Below, one piece after another: positions 1 to 11,879 of a stretch of DNA of 64,000 nt (position 1 is the first letter of the stretch; the number at the start of each line of letters is the position of its first letter). The translations under genes were made by a program, and so were the position numbers. This stretch comes from Bos javanicus. Taxonomy: Eukaryota; Chordata; Mammalia; Artiodactyla; Bovidae. The notes beneath the pieces were generated by a model. It did not search any database. It saw nothing but the letters and a program-made list of their open reading frames with translations, and had not been told where the DNA came from. The stretch lies in contig NC_083868.1 in NCBI RefSeq assembly GCF_032452875.1, positions 102,110,537 through 102,174,536 on the forward strand. Reading direction: 5' to 3'.

Positions 1-401
1 GTATGGTAACACATATATATGGAATTTAGAAAGATGGTAACAATAACCCTGTGTACGAGACAGCAAAAGAGACACTGATGTATAGATCAGTCTTATGGAC
101 TCTGTTGGAGAGGGAGAGGGTGGGGAGATATGGGAGAATGGCATTGAAACATGTATAATATCATGTATGAAACGAGTTGCCAGTCCAGGTTCAATGCACG
201 ATACTGGATGCTTGGGGCTGGTGCACTGGGACGACCCAGAGGGAGGGTATGGGGAGGGAGGAGGGAGGAGGGTTCAGGATGGGGAACACATGTATACCTG
301 TGGTGGATTCATTTCGATATTTGGCAAAACTAATACAATATTGTAAATTTTAAAAATAAAATAAAATTAAAAAAAAATAAAGAAATTACAAAAAAAAAAA
401 A
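1..401 (+). mobile_element. L1 LINE, 3' end (ruminant type), cut by window edge
   Basis: This is the terminal part of a ruminant L1: the end of ORF2-like sequence, a G-rich 3' UTR segment (about 230-280) and an A-rich tail (about 345-401). A closely similar copy lies at 26,464-26,767, and the reverse complement of the same 3' end is at 49,323-49,640. The left end lies outside the window, so the target-site duplication cannot be checked. Short open frames across it are not genes. Confidence 0.85.
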
Positions 402-446
402 TACGATCACTAAACCCAGGAAACTGAAGGTTTCTTTTCCTCTAAA

Positions 447-978
447 TTGGAAGGAAAGTTATGACCAACCTAGATAGCATATTCAAAAGCAGAGACATTA
501 CTTTGCCAACAAAGGTCCGTCTAGTCAAGGTTATGGTTTTTCCTGTGGTCATGTATGGATGTGAGAGTTGGACTGTGAAGAAAGCTGAGTGCCAAAGAAT
601 TGATGCTTTTGAACTGTGGTGTTGGAGAAGATTCTTGGCAGTCCCTTGGACTGCAAGGAGATCCAACCAGTCCATCCTAAAGGAGATCAGTCCTGGGTGT
701 TCATTGGAAGGACAGATGCTGAAGCTGAAACTCCAATACTTTGGCCACGTGATGCGAAGAGCTGATTCCTTGGAAAAAACTGTGATGCTGGGAAAGATTG
801 AGGACAGGAGGAGAAGGGGATGACAGAGGATGAGATGGTTGGCATCACCGACTTAATGGACATGGGTTTGGGTGGACTCCGGGAGTTGGTGATGGACAGG
901 GAGGCCTGGCGTGCTGCGGTACATGGGTTTGCAAAGAGTCGGACACGACGGAGCGATTGAACGGAACTGAACTGAAAC
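447..978 (+). mobile_element. BovB (RTE) LINE, 3' fragment
   Basis: A 120-codon open frame at 461-823 encodes the C-terminal part of the BovB reverse-transcriptase polyprotein, with recognisable stretches such as KSRDITLPTKVRLVK and LKLQYFGHVMRRADSLEK. The frame then breaks, but homology runs to the usual 3' end near 978 (GTCGGACACGAC then GAACTGAAC-like repeats). It is 5' truncated at about 447, almost the same element position as the copy at 56,644-57,161. It is inactive, lacking the endonuclease and RT active site. Confidence 0.85.
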
Positions 979-1439
979 TGGACAGGACAACATGGTGTTT
1001 GCTCAGTTCTCTGGTTTATACCTTATGAAGGATATTTCAAATGATCACCATCTAATAATGATCATGTTGTAAAAGTCTCACAATATAACATATAAAGATA
1101 AATTGAAAACATTAAGGATATTTAGCAGGACAAAATAATAGTGAATTACACTATAAATCAATTCAATAGCTATATTAAAATATGTGAAGGGATTTAGGGA
1201 CAGTATTCATACATGACTTACACTGTTAGATTTATTTTGTGTCCCATGAAAACAAAATTAAGACCTAAACAGGTTCTGATACCATTTCCAATGCATGTAG
1301 GGACAGGGAGATTCTTTACACCAACAAACGAATCTCAGGATACCAACTGGGTACCTTACAGTTCAACTCAATTTGACATTATCTCCCTGGAGATCATATT
1401 CTATAGGTTAAGGGCTCAGTCCCACTAGGCCACCCTCCA
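979..1439. other. Intergenic, no gene seen
   Basis: AT-rich sequence without a supported gene. The 3' half may belong to the LTR remnant annotated next, but its start cannot be fixed by eye. Confidence 0.5.
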
Positions 1440-2520
1440 CTTCAGAGACCAACTGCAAGTACAGGTTGTCTGTTCTTCTGACCCTGCCAGATACAAACTG
1501 TAGCTTCCAGTGACCACTCCAAATCAGGATGCCAACTGCAAGTCCAGGCTCTTATCTGTACTTCTGACAGACTGGTTATAAATCAGAGGTTTTTAGGACT
1601 CCCGTCCTGGATTTGATTAATTTGCTAGAATGACTCAAAGAACTTAGGAAATCTATTTACTGACTAAGAAAGTGAAAGTTAAAGTGTTAGTCACTCAGTC
1701 ATGTCCGACTCTTTGTGGCCACATCGACTGTAGAACGCCAGGCTCCTCCATCCAAGGGATTCCCCAGGCAAGCATATTGGAGTGGGTTGTCGTGCCCTCC
1801 TCCAGTGGATCTTCCCAACCCAGGAATCGAACTCACATCTCTTATGTCTCCTGCATTGGGAGGTGGGTTCTTTATCACTAATGCCACCTGGGAAGCTCCC
1901 TAAATTACCAATTAATCACCAAAGATATTAAAGAATAGGAATCAACAATCAGATGAAGAGGTGCATAGGATCTTGTTTCCTTGTGGAGCTTGGGGCCTGG
2001 CACTGTGGCATGTCAAAGTGTTCTGGTTCCCCAACCTGGAAGCTCTCACAAACACCTTCCCTTTTGGGTTTTTATGGAAACTTTATCATGTAGGCATAAC
2101 TGATTAACTCACTGGCCACTGATGGTTGATTCTACCTTTAGCCCATCACCCTTCCTGGAAATCAAGAAGGGACAATGAAAGTTCCAGCCCTTTACTCCAT
2201 GGCTGGTTCCCCTGGTAACCAGCCCTTATCTCTAAGCGCCCTCCAAAACCTCCTTTCATTAACATAAACCCACTGTTGGTGAAAGGGCTTGTTACATATA
2301 ACAAGACACTCTTCTCACCCTTATGACTCTGAAGTCTTTTCAGGAACTGAGGACTAAAAACCAAATATAATAAAAAATGATCTTAGTGCTCTACTGCTCA
2401 GGAAATTCCAAGGATTTGGGGGATTTGTAAGCCAGGAACTCTGGACAAAGACCAAATGTGCATGATAAATATATTTTCATAATCTGAATGACCATATATA
2501 TGTAAATCACAGTATCACAG
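1440..2520 (+). mobile_element. Probable ancient LTR remnant
   Basis: The stretch at about 1,985-2,520 resembles old mammalian LTRs: a run around GGTTCCCCTGGTAACCAGCC, a segment around TTGTTACATATAACAAGACAC, and an end near CACAGTATCACA. Upstream sequence from about 1,440 looks like the same element, split by the Bov-tA SINE at 1,672-1,901. I cannot name the subfamily with certainty (ERVL or MaLR-like). No retroviral coding sequence is attached. The 72-codon frame on the opposite strand at 2,146-2,364 is not supported as a gene. Confidence 0.4.
1672..1901 (-). mobile_element. Bov-tA SINE
   Basis: Read on the minus strand it starts with the tRNA-like head (GGGAGCTTCCCAGGTGGCAT) and ends in the BovB-derived tail (GAGTCGGACATGACTGAGTG). 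About 230 bp, the usual length. It interrupts the older LTR remnant. Open frames on both strands are translations of the SINE. Confidence 0.9.
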
Positions 2521-2855
2521 GACCAAAGGATGAAAGGTATAAAAAGAATAGTTTTGGCTCAACATGGTTCAATATGTAAAAATACATAACAGTAATAATA
2601 GAAAGCATTGGAAGTATCTAGAAATAGAATGGGCTGCCTCAGTCTATCTCATGAATTTAGGAATTTTCAGTCTCTGGAGTTGTTCAAGCAAAAAACAGAT
2701 AACAATATAGTCATCTATATTCTTCCCCTGCACAGTCTCATCTTCTCACATTGCTTAAATTGCTATTATTGATGATTCCAAATATTGATTTCAAGTTTCA
2801 TCTGTATCCTAAATCCCAGTCACACAATTGCACCAACCTCCTGTTGTCTCTATTT

Positions 2856-3075
2856 CAGTGGCTCTCAACTGAGGACAATTATGTCCATGTCTCAGAGATT
2901 TCTTGGAAAAGTCTAGAGCCATTTTAGGTTGGCACTAGTGAGAGGAGTGTCGCTTGTAACTATTTGGTAGAGGCCAAGGATTTTGCTAAACATTCTACAA
3001 TGCACAAGGCAGCTCCCCACAATAAAGAATTATCCTACCCAAAATGTTTACGGTACCCATAACTAAGAAACACTG
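2856..3075 (+). mobile_element. MER20 DNA transposon (hAT-Charlie), near full length
   Basis: It begins CAGTGGCTCTCAACTGAGG and ends AAGAAACACTG, the diagnostic inverted ends of MER20. Internal sequence around AAACATTCTACAATGCACAAGG and CACAATAAAGAATTATCC matches the consensus I know. At 220 bp it is essentially the full consensus length (about 219 bp). Non-autonomous and ancient. Confidence 0.85.
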
Positions 3076-3089
3076 CTTTACATGTATTT

Positions 3090-3860
3090 CCACAGGTAAC
3101 AAACTCAGAATGACCAATTCAAAACTCATTATCTCCATCCTATTATCCCATCTTCACCTTAAAATCTCAAAGTGTTAGTCGTTCAGTTGTGTCTGACACT
3201 TTGCAACCCCATGGACTGTAGCCTGCCAGGCCTCTCTGTCCATAGAATTCTTCAGGCAAGAATACTGGAGTTGGTTGCTATTTCCTTCTCCAGGGGATCT
3301 TCCTGACCCAGGGACTGAACCAGGTCTCTCACACTGGAGGCACATTCTTTACCATCTGAATCACAGGGAAGCCTGAGGAAAATCTGAAGTCTCCTCTGAA
3401 ACAATCTTAGTTGCCATTCCCTATTATGATTAACAGCATCATTAGCTACCCAGTCACATGAGCTAGAAATCTCAGAGTCATCCTTAACTCCTTATTTTCC
3501 CTTGTCTGTTAACCTACTTCTCATATGTATTTCTAAATATTTTCCCTTCCTACCATCATTACTGCCACTGACTTAGCTTGGTTTCTCATTTTCTCCCAAT
3601 AAGACTATTTTTTTCCAATTCATCCTTCACATTGTTTCCAGGATTATCTTTCTGAAACACAAAAGCAGTAACACTATTAAATCATGCAGAAACCACAGGT
3701 AAGCCTTCAGTGTCCAATGAATAAAAGCTCAAACTTCGAATTGACATGAGAGGTGCTAAATAATCTGGTCCCAAGTTCTCTTTTCATCCCATAATACTAC
3801 CTCCTTCCCTAGATGCTAGACTGTAATACTTTTAATGTCCTTTTAAATACAAAGGTTCCA
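3090..3860 (+). mobile_element. L2 LINE remnant, split by a SINE
   Basis: Degenerate L2 with the order expected of its ORF2 3' region: a segment like GAGTCATCCTTAACTCC (about 3,477), a segment like AGGATTATCTTTCTGAAAC (about 3,640), then ATAAAAGCTCAAACTTC and CTGGTCCCAAGTTC. The Bov-tA at 3,168-3,378 sits inside it. Coding capacity is gone. Confidence 0.6.
3168..3378 (-). mobile_element. Bov-tA SINE with target-site duplication
   Basis: Minus-strand Bov-tA. AAAATCT occurs just outside each end (3,161-3,167 and 3,379-3,385), consistent with a short target-site duplication. Inserted in the L2 remnant. Confidence 0.85.
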
Positions 3861-4083
3861 TAGCTCTAATATTTTTCACCTATGGATGAGAAAGATAGCA
3901 GAATTCACGTTAAATATGCCCCACTACACTATCTTTATATGAGAATCCATTATCTTGTTTCTGGTGAGGTTTAAATTTTGAGTAGATATTCCCAGAAAGA
4001 AAGACATCAAGAACAGGAAATGTACAATGGTCTCTTCCCTACTATAGTGATTATAACTGTTTTATACATTTGGTAGTCAAAAG

Positions 4084-4218
4084 AGGATGAAATGGTTGGA
4101 TGGCATCACTGACTCAATGGACATGAGTTTAAGCAAACTCTGGAAAATGAAGGACAGGGAAGCCTGGCATGCTGCAGTCTACAGGGTTGCAAAGAGTTGG
4201 ACACAACTGAACAACAAC
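4084..4218 (+). mobile_element. BovB LINE, 135-bp 3' stub with 9-bp TSD
   Basis: Only the last part of BovB remains: AGGATGAAATGGTTGGATGG through the GAGTTGGACACAACTGA end and a CAACAA tail. Perfect AGTCAAAAG repeats flank it (4,075-4,083 and 4,219-4,227). It serves as a local example of a normal short BovB target-site duplication, in contrast with the long flanking repeats at 48.7 and 56.4 kb. Confidence 0.85.
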
Positions 4219-4227
4219 AGTCAAAAG

Positions 4228-4971
4228 TAAGATGCTAGCAGATACTTATGTTTTGCTTTGTCATATTCTTAAATATTTAGATTTTACAAATACATACTTC
4301 CAAAACTCAGGGATCCATAATGCCAGCACGTATTATCTTCTCCCACTGGAAGATTGAGAGGATCACTATGTATGGTACATTTTCTTTTTATGAAGTGCTA
4401 AAATTTCTTCAGGGAAGGTTAAAAATGTAACAGTCCTACGAGGGTAGCCCTGAAAGGAAAACAAATATTTGATTATCTAATGTGTGTAACCAGGGTGAAG
4501 TGACTGAACATACAGATAGATAAATGTTTTGCATGAAGCTAAGAAAGACCTTGTGAAATATATTTGAGTATATACTACATTGAAATACCTTAAAGGTACA
4601 CCCATCTCAAAATGTCTTTTTAAAAGGTAAAAAAAGAGGCATGTTTGGGGAAGCACAAATCAGTGCACCCAAACCCTCTATATTTGCCTTTGGAATCTGG
4701 ATTCATTTACACTTTCACACACATGTACTCAAACAGCCTCTTCCTCTGTGTTGAAGCTGAATCCTTCCTAAGGAGACCCTATACTACTGGCAGCCAAGAA
4801 CAGTTAGGTGTTCCAGAGAAGCAAGTCTGGGGTTACAGCCAAACCTCTGTAAAGCAGAGAGTTATCTAAATAATAAAGAGTTGACTCTGATGGCAAAAGG
4901 CTTCTTGCAGGTGCAGATGTATGTATTTTGAAATGTAGGTTAACTCTTTCAGTTGCTTCTCCTATCCCACC
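4228..4971. other. Intergenic, no gene seen
   Basis: Mostly unique AT-rich DNA. The 74-codon frame at 4,645-4,869 lacks any recognisable domain or splice context and is not supported. Confidence 0.5.
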
Positions 4972-5194
4972 TGTGCAAGCATGCTTAGGAGCTCAGTTGT
5001 GTCTGTCTCTTTTGAGACCTCACAGACTGTAGCCTGCCAGGCTCCTCTATCCATGGGATTCTCCAGGCAAGAATACTGGAGTGGGTTACCAATTCCTCCT
5101 CCAGGGGATCTTTTGGACCCAGGGATCAAACTCAGGTCTCCTATATCTCCTGCATGGCAAGTGGATTGTTTATCTGCTGAGCCGTGGGGGAAGC
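4972..5194 (-). mobile_element. Bov-tA SINE with target-site duplication
   Basis: Minus-strand Bov-tA. Flanks CCTATCCCACC (4,961-4,971) and CCTATTCCACC (5,195-5,205) form an 11-bp duplication with one mismatch. Overlapping open frames are SINE translations. Confidence 0.9.
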
Positions 5195-5205
5195 CCTATT
5201 CCACC

Positions 5206-5967
5206 AGCACTACCTTATTTTCACAGTGTTCTAAAATTACTGGAGTTCTTCACACAAGGATTTCTTTACTCAAAACTGTTCAAGGTGTGGGATGGAGAAG
5301 GAAAGCAGTGAAGACAAAGGAAGGTGATGTACAGAAAGAAAAGCAAAATAAATTAAGAATGGGGTGGGGGTAAAGACCTTTCTGCTATTTCCCAGGCCTT
5401 ATCCTAACCTTTATGCAATGTAATTTGAAGTATTCTATTCAGTTTTAATACATAAAAACAGGCCTTCATGCACACTTTGCTGGCATTTGAAAGTAGTAAA
5501 TTAGTAGTCTACCCTATCAAAAAGAAGCCCCAGATGTCAAGTAAGATACCTGCATCATCACTGCCATTTTTTAAAGAAAGCATATTTCCTGGTATTTTAT
5601 TAGATAAAATTATTTTATTCATATTAATCTCCACTTCACATTCATCTTTGTAATAAATTAGTTTTGATATTTAATTTTTTAAATCAGATCCTAGGAAACT
5701 ACTGAAAATAATAATTTTGGAACACTTCATTCCCTACCTGGCATACAAAAAACTTCCTCCTCAACAATGTTTCTTAATAAAAAAACACAAATAGCAATTT
5801 AATCTGGTTAAGTAGAATTGTAGGCAAAATTAAACAGAGCAATTTCTCAAGCACTACAGTTTGCTTACTAGAGGTAAATAAAAGTTAAAAATAAAGAAAG
5901 CAATCCACAAAGCATCATTTTCTGATATTTAGCCTAATAGTTATACAAACCTAGTTTTTCTTGTTTT
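5206..5967. other. Intergenic, no gene seen
   Basis: AT-rich unique sequence with no domain, RNA gene or well-formed repeat that I can support. Confidence 0.5.
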
Positions 5968-5979
5968 TCTCAATGTGAT

Positions 5980-6288
5980 GAAGTGAAGTGAAATGAAAGT
6001 CGCTCATTCGTGTCTGACTTTGCAATGTCATGGACTATACAGTCCATGGATTTCTCCAGGCCAGAATATTGGAGTGGGTAGCCTTTCACTTCTCCAGGAG
6101 ATCTTCCCTAACCAGGGACTGAACCCAGGTCTCCCTCATTGCAGGTGGATTCTTTAGCATATAAGCCCAAGAATACTGGAGTAAGTAGCCTGTCCCTTCT
6201 CCAGGGGATCTTCCCGACCCAAGAATCAAACCGGGGTCTCCTGCATTGCAGGTGGATTCTTTACCAGTTGAGCTATCAGTGAAGCCCC
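5980..6288 (-). mobile_element. Bov-tA SINE with internal duplication
   Basis: At 309 bp it is about 90 bp longer than other Bov-tA copies here. The extra length is a second copy of the tRNA-like body: about 6,060-6,168 and about 6,170-6,288 both run from a CCAGAATATTGGAGT-like block to a GGTGGATTCTTTA-like block. One perfect 12-bp TSD (TCTCAATGTGAT at 5,968-5,979 and 6,289-6,300) encloses the whole unit, so it was inserted as one piece. Confidence 0.85.
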
Positions 6289-6300
6289 TCTCAATGTGAT

Positions 6301-6993
6301 ATGTATCATCAAACCAGACAAAAAAATACCCTTACCTTATTGATGAGGATTTTCTTGCTCATAAACTCAGTACTGTATCTCCTTGGCCATTTGTAATTTG
6401 CCCATTTTCATAGTACTGGCTAAGGCTAGGGTGACTACTTTTATTTTCCAGGAATATTCTAACACAGAACAGTGAAAAAAATCTATCTGCAAAGCTGACA
6501 AATATTTATTCCAAAAAATGGAACAATACATATGTAAAGTGCCTCTGAAACTGACTTATGAAATCATGCAGATAGTTCAGAATAACTGATTGCAGTGAAC
6601 TAGACCCAATTTTAATAAACAGGCATAAATTTGACAAAGCTAATCTATAATGAATCTAATTTCCCATATGTGACATATCTACATAATAAGCTCCATTTGA
6701 CATTGACTAGAAGATTCAGTGTAGAAAGTGTTAATGAAACCTTAACAACTTTACCAAACTGAAAAATCTGTGCACATGTCAGAATAGAAGGTACCTTACA
6801 AAATGAGAAGAATGAGAAAAATCATGGACATTTTGGTAACTAGAACTGGGTAGGACAAAACTATGGTGCAATAACTGATGAGTACACTCTAAAGGAACAG
6901 AAACATCAGGTCAAATTTCTAAGCTGAAAGATAGGTCTTTACTTCTACAAAAAGTTATTACTCAGGAAGCAGATGAAATGATCAGCATGACCA
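6301..6993. other. Intergenic, no gene seen
   Basis: Unique AT-rich DNA. I see no supported gene, RNA or repeat. Confidence 0.5.
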
Positions 6994-7722
6994 TGATGGG
7001 GAGCAGATTATGCTACCCCAAAATGTGCCATTTTAGCATTGGATTATTTTGAGCTGAAGGCAAACAAGACCCAGCAGACCCAGGAAAATCTTTTGCCTCT
7101 CCCTTAACTGCTAACAGAGAAGGCAATGGCACCCCACTCCAGTACTCTTGCCTGGAAAATCCATGGACAGAGGAGCCTGGTAGGCTGCAGTCCATGGGTC
7201 GCTAAGAATCGGGCACGACTGAGCGACTTCACTTTCACTTTTCACTTTCATGCATTGGAGAAGGAAATGGCAACCCACAGGCAGTGTTCTTGCCTGGAGA
7301 ATCCCAGGAGCGGGGAAGTCTGGTGGGCTGCCGTCTATGGGGTCCCACAGAGTCGGACATGACTGAAGTGACTTAGCAGCAGCAGCAGCAACTGCCTAAA
7401 AGAATTTAAATAGAGGGATTGGGCCAGAAAGACAGCTATTACAAAATATAACTTTTTGAACTTCTGATATCAAATACCTGTTTTTCTCATTTTGCTGTGA
7501 ATTGTCCTCTTCCTCTTTGAAGCCCTGGGACCCTATTTCTTTTTTTAGCTCAGGATAGCATATAAGCCTCAACTGTCTGATTCCTCTTGGGTCCCATATT
7601 TTTATGGGACTCTCATATGAAAATAAATTTATTCTGTTCTTATTAATCTAAATTATGTCAACTTACTTATTAGATCAGCTAAAGAACCTAGAAGGGCAGA
7701 AAGAAAAATTTTTCTGCCCTGA
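6994..7722 (+). mobile_element. Probable solo LTR, split by a Bov-A2
   Basis: The left part (GGGGAGCAGATTATGCTACC, then TTGAGCTGAAGGCAAAC) and the right part (TTGGGTCCCATATTTTTATG, an AATAAA at about 7,622, and AACCTAGAAGGGCAGA to CCCTGACA) look like the two ends of an old endogenous-retrovirus LTR. The polyadenylation signal sits where an R/U5 boundary would be. No internal gag, pol or env follows. I could not find a target-site duplication, so class and exact ends are uncertain. Confidence 0.4.
7115..7389 (+). mobile_element. Bov-A2 SINE
   Basis: Two related BovA units joined by a TTTCACTTTTCACTTTCATG linker, ending in an (AGC)n run, as in Bov-A2. Flanks AACTGCTAA (7,106-7,114) and AACTGCCTAA (7,390-7,399) suggest a TSD differing by one indel. 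It sits in the LTR remnant. Confidence 0.9.
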
Positions 7723-9127
7723 CAATCATTTAGGCAGACAATTTTAGTTTTGTTCTTTTTTTTTCCCAGTGTATTCATAATATTACCTATCACCAATATC
7801 GTTATCAAGATTCAATATACAGCAAGTGAATGGTAATGTTATTGCTACTGTCACATATATACCTCAAGGGCAAGGTTTACTTTTTTGCATTATTTATAAC
7901 CCCATTTAATGTTTGGGATAATGCTCTGCATATGAATACTGTATGCCTAAAGGACAGTGATGATAGGTGTCTCTGAAATTTACATATAAAATCATGAGTA
8001 TATGAAATCATACTCAAAGTGATTCTTTTTTAAAAGATTCAGCTGCCATTTTTTTGTTTTTGATTGTGGCTGGGCAAGAGTGGAAAGGCAAGAAGTGACA
8101 ACTAATAAAGAGTTTAGATAAAGCTAAACCAGGGAAACTCATTTTTAAAACTTAGAAATAAGAATAAGGAGGCCTGGAAAAGCCCCTCTTGTAGTTACCT
8201 TGTGAAGCATGCAGCACCCTGCTCTGGATTCTCTGCAGAAGGAAATAGTCAGAAGAGCACAGGTGATGTAGGTCATTTGTCTGAATTACTTGCTAAGGCA
8301 GACTTTGATAATAACTTTCTAATATTTAAATGACACATATTAAAAGAACCATGTGATTCTAGTGATATTCTAAGTCTCTACTAAGATCAAGCAAAAGGAT
8401 GTGGGCCTGTGTAGCAGCAAGAGAGATTTCAGAAAGAGTTTAGGTAAGAATTTCACAACAATGCAAGTAGCTACACATGGTGATGAATAAGCAAGGGAAG
8501 TTATAGCATAGTTTCTTTGAAAGTGTTTTGATATTGAAGAGATTCTGATATCATCCTGAAAATCACTTCTTAAGCTTTTCTTTAGCCCTCTAAGATTTTA
8601 AGATTATATGTTAAGGGCCAATTCAAAAACACAACTATAGAGAACTGGTTATTTTAAACCAGAAAAAGTCTATTGGTAAACTAAGAATATCACTTCTTAT
8701 GAGTCAAATATCTAGCCTTCATTCAGGTTTTTATTTGGTAATATACCAATAAAATTGCTTGGAACAACTGAAAATTTTTCTTTAGCTGAAGGTACAACAA
8801 AGAATTTAATACTTTCAATAACAATTTTTAAAGAAACTGTCAGGCAGTTTACTAATTCCTGAGGAAAAAAACCACAATTTTAAAGAACACTGGTGTTACA
8901 TATAACATCAATACACAAAATAGAAAAAAACAAATGTCCTAAAATCTTTGGTATCATTTCAAAGAGTTAGTAATATATGTGTCCCATAAAAATATGTTTT
9001 AAAAGTTAAAAAATATTTCAATCTGGTATTAAAGATAATGACAATATGGGTTTAAAAGTAACTCATTCAAGAACTTTTTCTTACAAACCCTCATTGAATG
9101 AATCGAGAACCCTGTCTTCCAGGAGCT
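7723..9127. other. Intergenic, no gene seen
   Basis: About 1.4 kb of AT-rich DNA without supported coding sequence, RNA gene or clear repeat. Confidence 0.5.
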
Positions 9128-9135
9128 CCTCATGT

Positions 9136-9405
9136 AGCTGCTGCTAAGTCACTTCAGTCGAGTACGACTCTGTGCGACCCCATAGACGGCAGCCCACCAG
9201 GCTCCCTCGTCCCTGGGATTCTCCAGGAGAAAACATTGGAGAGGGTTGCCATTTCCTTCTCCAATGCATGAAAGTAAAAAGTGAAAGTGCAGTCGCTCAG
9301 TCGTGTCCGACTCTTAGCGATCCCATGGACTGCAGCCTACCAGGCTCCTCCGTCCATGGGCTTTTGCAGGCAAGAGTACTGGAGTGGGGTGCCATTGCCT
9401 TTTCC
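9136..9405 (-). mobile_element. Bov-A2 SINE with 8-bp TSD
   Basis: Minus-strand dimeric SINE: the (GCT)n start is the complement of the (AGC)n tail, and the two units meet at CATGAAAGTAAAAAGTGAAAG. CCTCATGT flanks it at 9,128-9,135 and 9,406-9,413. Confidence 0.9.
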
Positions 9406-9971
9406 CCTCATGTGGCAGGCAAGACCAATTTTATCAATTACTACTCAATATGAAAGGCTGGAAAAACTCCAATGGATATGCAGAGAAGGTAAAACCTAAT
9501 CTTAAAATACCACATTTTCTATAAGTCAAATCAAAAAATCAAACTAGATTTTTCAGTTTAGGTAGTGTATGTCTGATTATGATACATAGACATCAAAGAT
9601 CCAATGCATTTACTTTAAAAATCAACATTCTTTAAAGCATATCCCACCAACTTCAATAAAACTTTACTGTCTACCATTTCTGTTAGTCAAACTGAGTTTT
9701 ATTTTGCTTTTGATTTCAGGCTCCTTTACTGTGTTTTGTATTTCAAATGACCTACCTAGGAAAATGAGGCCTTCAAGCCCTGAGCTGGTTTTATATCCTG
9801 ACAGTTTCCAGACATGCTATGCTCTCCCTGGGGGCTGGAAGATCTCAGGAGAAGGCTCCATCTATTTTCAACTAATATCTGACAACTGTCAAATTTCTGT
9901 GTCTCATTTTAAACTTTTCATCCTCCCTTCAGCCTCATTTTTCTAGTTGCCTATATCTCTGCTTGCCACTT
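9406..9971. other. Intergenic, no gene seen
   Basis: Contains an 80-codon frame (9,704-9,946) without recognisable domains. Not supported as a gene. Confidence 0.5.
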
Positions 9972-10095
9972 AATAAAATATCATCAAAATCACCAAGGGA
10001 ACTTGTTAAAAACAAAAACAGTGACCCATAACAGACTGAATCTCCTGGATTCATGCGTGGGAATTTGGATTAACAAGCCTTTTGCCAGCCCCTCA
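9972..10095 (+). mobile_element. MER5A-like DNA transposon fragment
   Basis: Segments CAAAATCACCAAGGGAACTT, AGACTGAATCTCCTGGATTC and GGATTAACAAGCCTTTTGCC follow the order of the MER5A consensus (hAT-Charlie family). Degenerate and missing its ends. Confidence 0.65.
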
Positions 10096-10214
10096 ATTCC
10101 CAGGAGATTACCAAGTTCTATCAGTGTGAAAGAGTACTTTATGACATATCAGTCTCATTGCTAACACTGAGCCTCAGGACATATATTTTAAGATCTCAGT
10201 TCCATATAATTTTC

Positions 10215-10345
10215 AAACTAATCATCACAATAATTCTATGCAGTGAGAATCATTGCTTCTATGTTACACAAAATGAAACAGAGGCTCAAAGAAATTAAGT
10301 ATTATGTGGAGCTATGAACACTGCCAGCATGCTGTGTAGACTGTA
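10215..10345 (-). mobile_element. MIR SINE fragment
   Basis: The block around AATGAAACAGAGGCTCAAAG with CATCACAATAATTCTATGC upstream matches the complement of the MIR 3' half. Ancient and degenerate. Confidence 0.55.
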
Positions 10346-10412
10346 TGGTAGGATGAAAAAGATAAAGGGCCGAAAAGTGAGCCTTATATTTGAATCCTGG
10401 CAATGATACTAC

Positions 10413-10643
10413 CCAGAGGGCTTCCCAGGTGGCACTAGTGGTAAAGAACCCGCTTGCCAGTGCAGGAAACTAAAGAGACATGGGTTCAATCCCTGGGTGG
10501 GGAAAATCTCCTGGAGAGGAGCATGGCAACCCATTTCAGTATCCTTGCCTGGAGAATACCATGGACAGAGAAGAATGGAGAGCTACAGTTCACGGGGCCG
10601 CCAAGAGTCGGACGTGACTGAGCGACTTAGCACGCACACGCGT
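10413..10643 (+). mobile_element. Bov-tA SINE with perfect 11-bp TSD
   Basis: Starts with the tRNA-like head GGGCTTCCCAGGTGGCACTA and ends with a GAGTCGGACGTGACTGAGCG tail. AATGATACTAC repeats exactly at 10,402-10,412 and 10,644-10,654. Confidence 0.93.
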
Positions 10644-10654
10644 AATGATACTAC

Positions 10655-11398
10655 AGCAGCCTGATCTTGTCATTCGACCTTGTTGAGCCCAGGTAAATCA
10701 CAGGAAAGTGGTGATTACAATACTGACCTTTATAACTTATAGCATACCAAGATCACTTTAGAAACGTTAATCCATTTCCATCTACAATTCCATTTTTTCC
10801 CTTTTTCAATCTCCTTAAGCATGAGCCCATTTTAAAAGTCTTCTTTTAGCTTCTTTACTTATGAGTAGAAATGCATTACCACTTTTTAACAACCTTATGT
10901 TAATGAGTCATCTAAATATGATTATTTGGGAGGTACATCTGTTATGTAAACCACCATAACAAGCCTGTTTAAATAGGCTAAAATTGGAAACAATAGAATT
11001 TCCAAAATTAGGAGACTATCAAAGAAAGAGAAATTATTAATTAAAATTATAAGGTGAGCCACACTGTTTAATAATATACAAGCACTAAATATTATAATTT
11101 TTAGAGAACTGCTGTCAAAATAATAGGCATAAAATAAGATGTGAATTACATTACATTATTTCATTTGAAACTGTATGTACACACGCATGTGTATACATAA
11201 ACATATATATTGGCACTTATCTCAAAAGATAGGAAATATATCAATGTAGTAATAGTAGTTATCTTTGGGTTTAGTAATTATGTATTACTTTTGTTTTCTT
11301 CTTTGTAGCTTTTCTGATTTTACACATTTTCTATAAAATATGTGTACATTTTACAGAGAGAAAAAGTAAACATTATTAAAATAAAATTTATAAGTAAG
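10655..11398. other. Intergenic, no gene seen
   Basis: AT-rich unique DNA. No supported feature. Confidence 0.5.
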
Positions 11399-11478
11399 TT
11401 CAGTTCAGTCATTCAGTCATGTCTGATTCTTTGTGACCCCACAGACTGAAGCATGCCAGGCTTCCCTGTCCATCAACA
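11399..11478 (-). mobile_element. BovB LINE, 80-bp 3' stub
   Basis: The complement of the BovB 3' end: GTTCAGTTCAGTCATTCAGT through CCCTGTCCATCAACAAC. Severely 5' truncated. Confidence 0.75.
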
Positions 11479-11879
11479 ACTTTATTTATTTATAAATAAA
11501 ACAAGAAATGCTTCAAAATATTAGAATAGGCCATGCAATCACTTGCTTCTTTTTATCCTGGCATCCACAACAAAAATACATTTCTTACAAGGGTTTCTTT
11601 AGTTTCTGTTATACCCAATACTGTAAAATACTTAATAAAAGATAAGGATCTTCTCTCAGATTATACACATTAATTTTCCTCTGACCATATTTGGCTTCCG
11701 TGAGAATTCTACAAATAAAATATCTGCAACAGAAGGCTCTGAAATCAGGGAACAAACTGTTCTTAACTGTGTGGGATAATTTTTCATTTACATGAGAATC
11801 AGCCTTCCCAAAATAAAATGGCAGTATTCGCTCTCTTCTGGGCACTGTTCTTTTCCTTTTTTTTTTTTTTTTAAATTAT

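Noticed and set aside
10413..10643. tRNA gene suggested by the tRNA-like head of Bov-tA
   Set aside because: SINE copy with short TSD and BovB tail. No intact cloverleaf expected. The same holds for all other Bov-tA copies.
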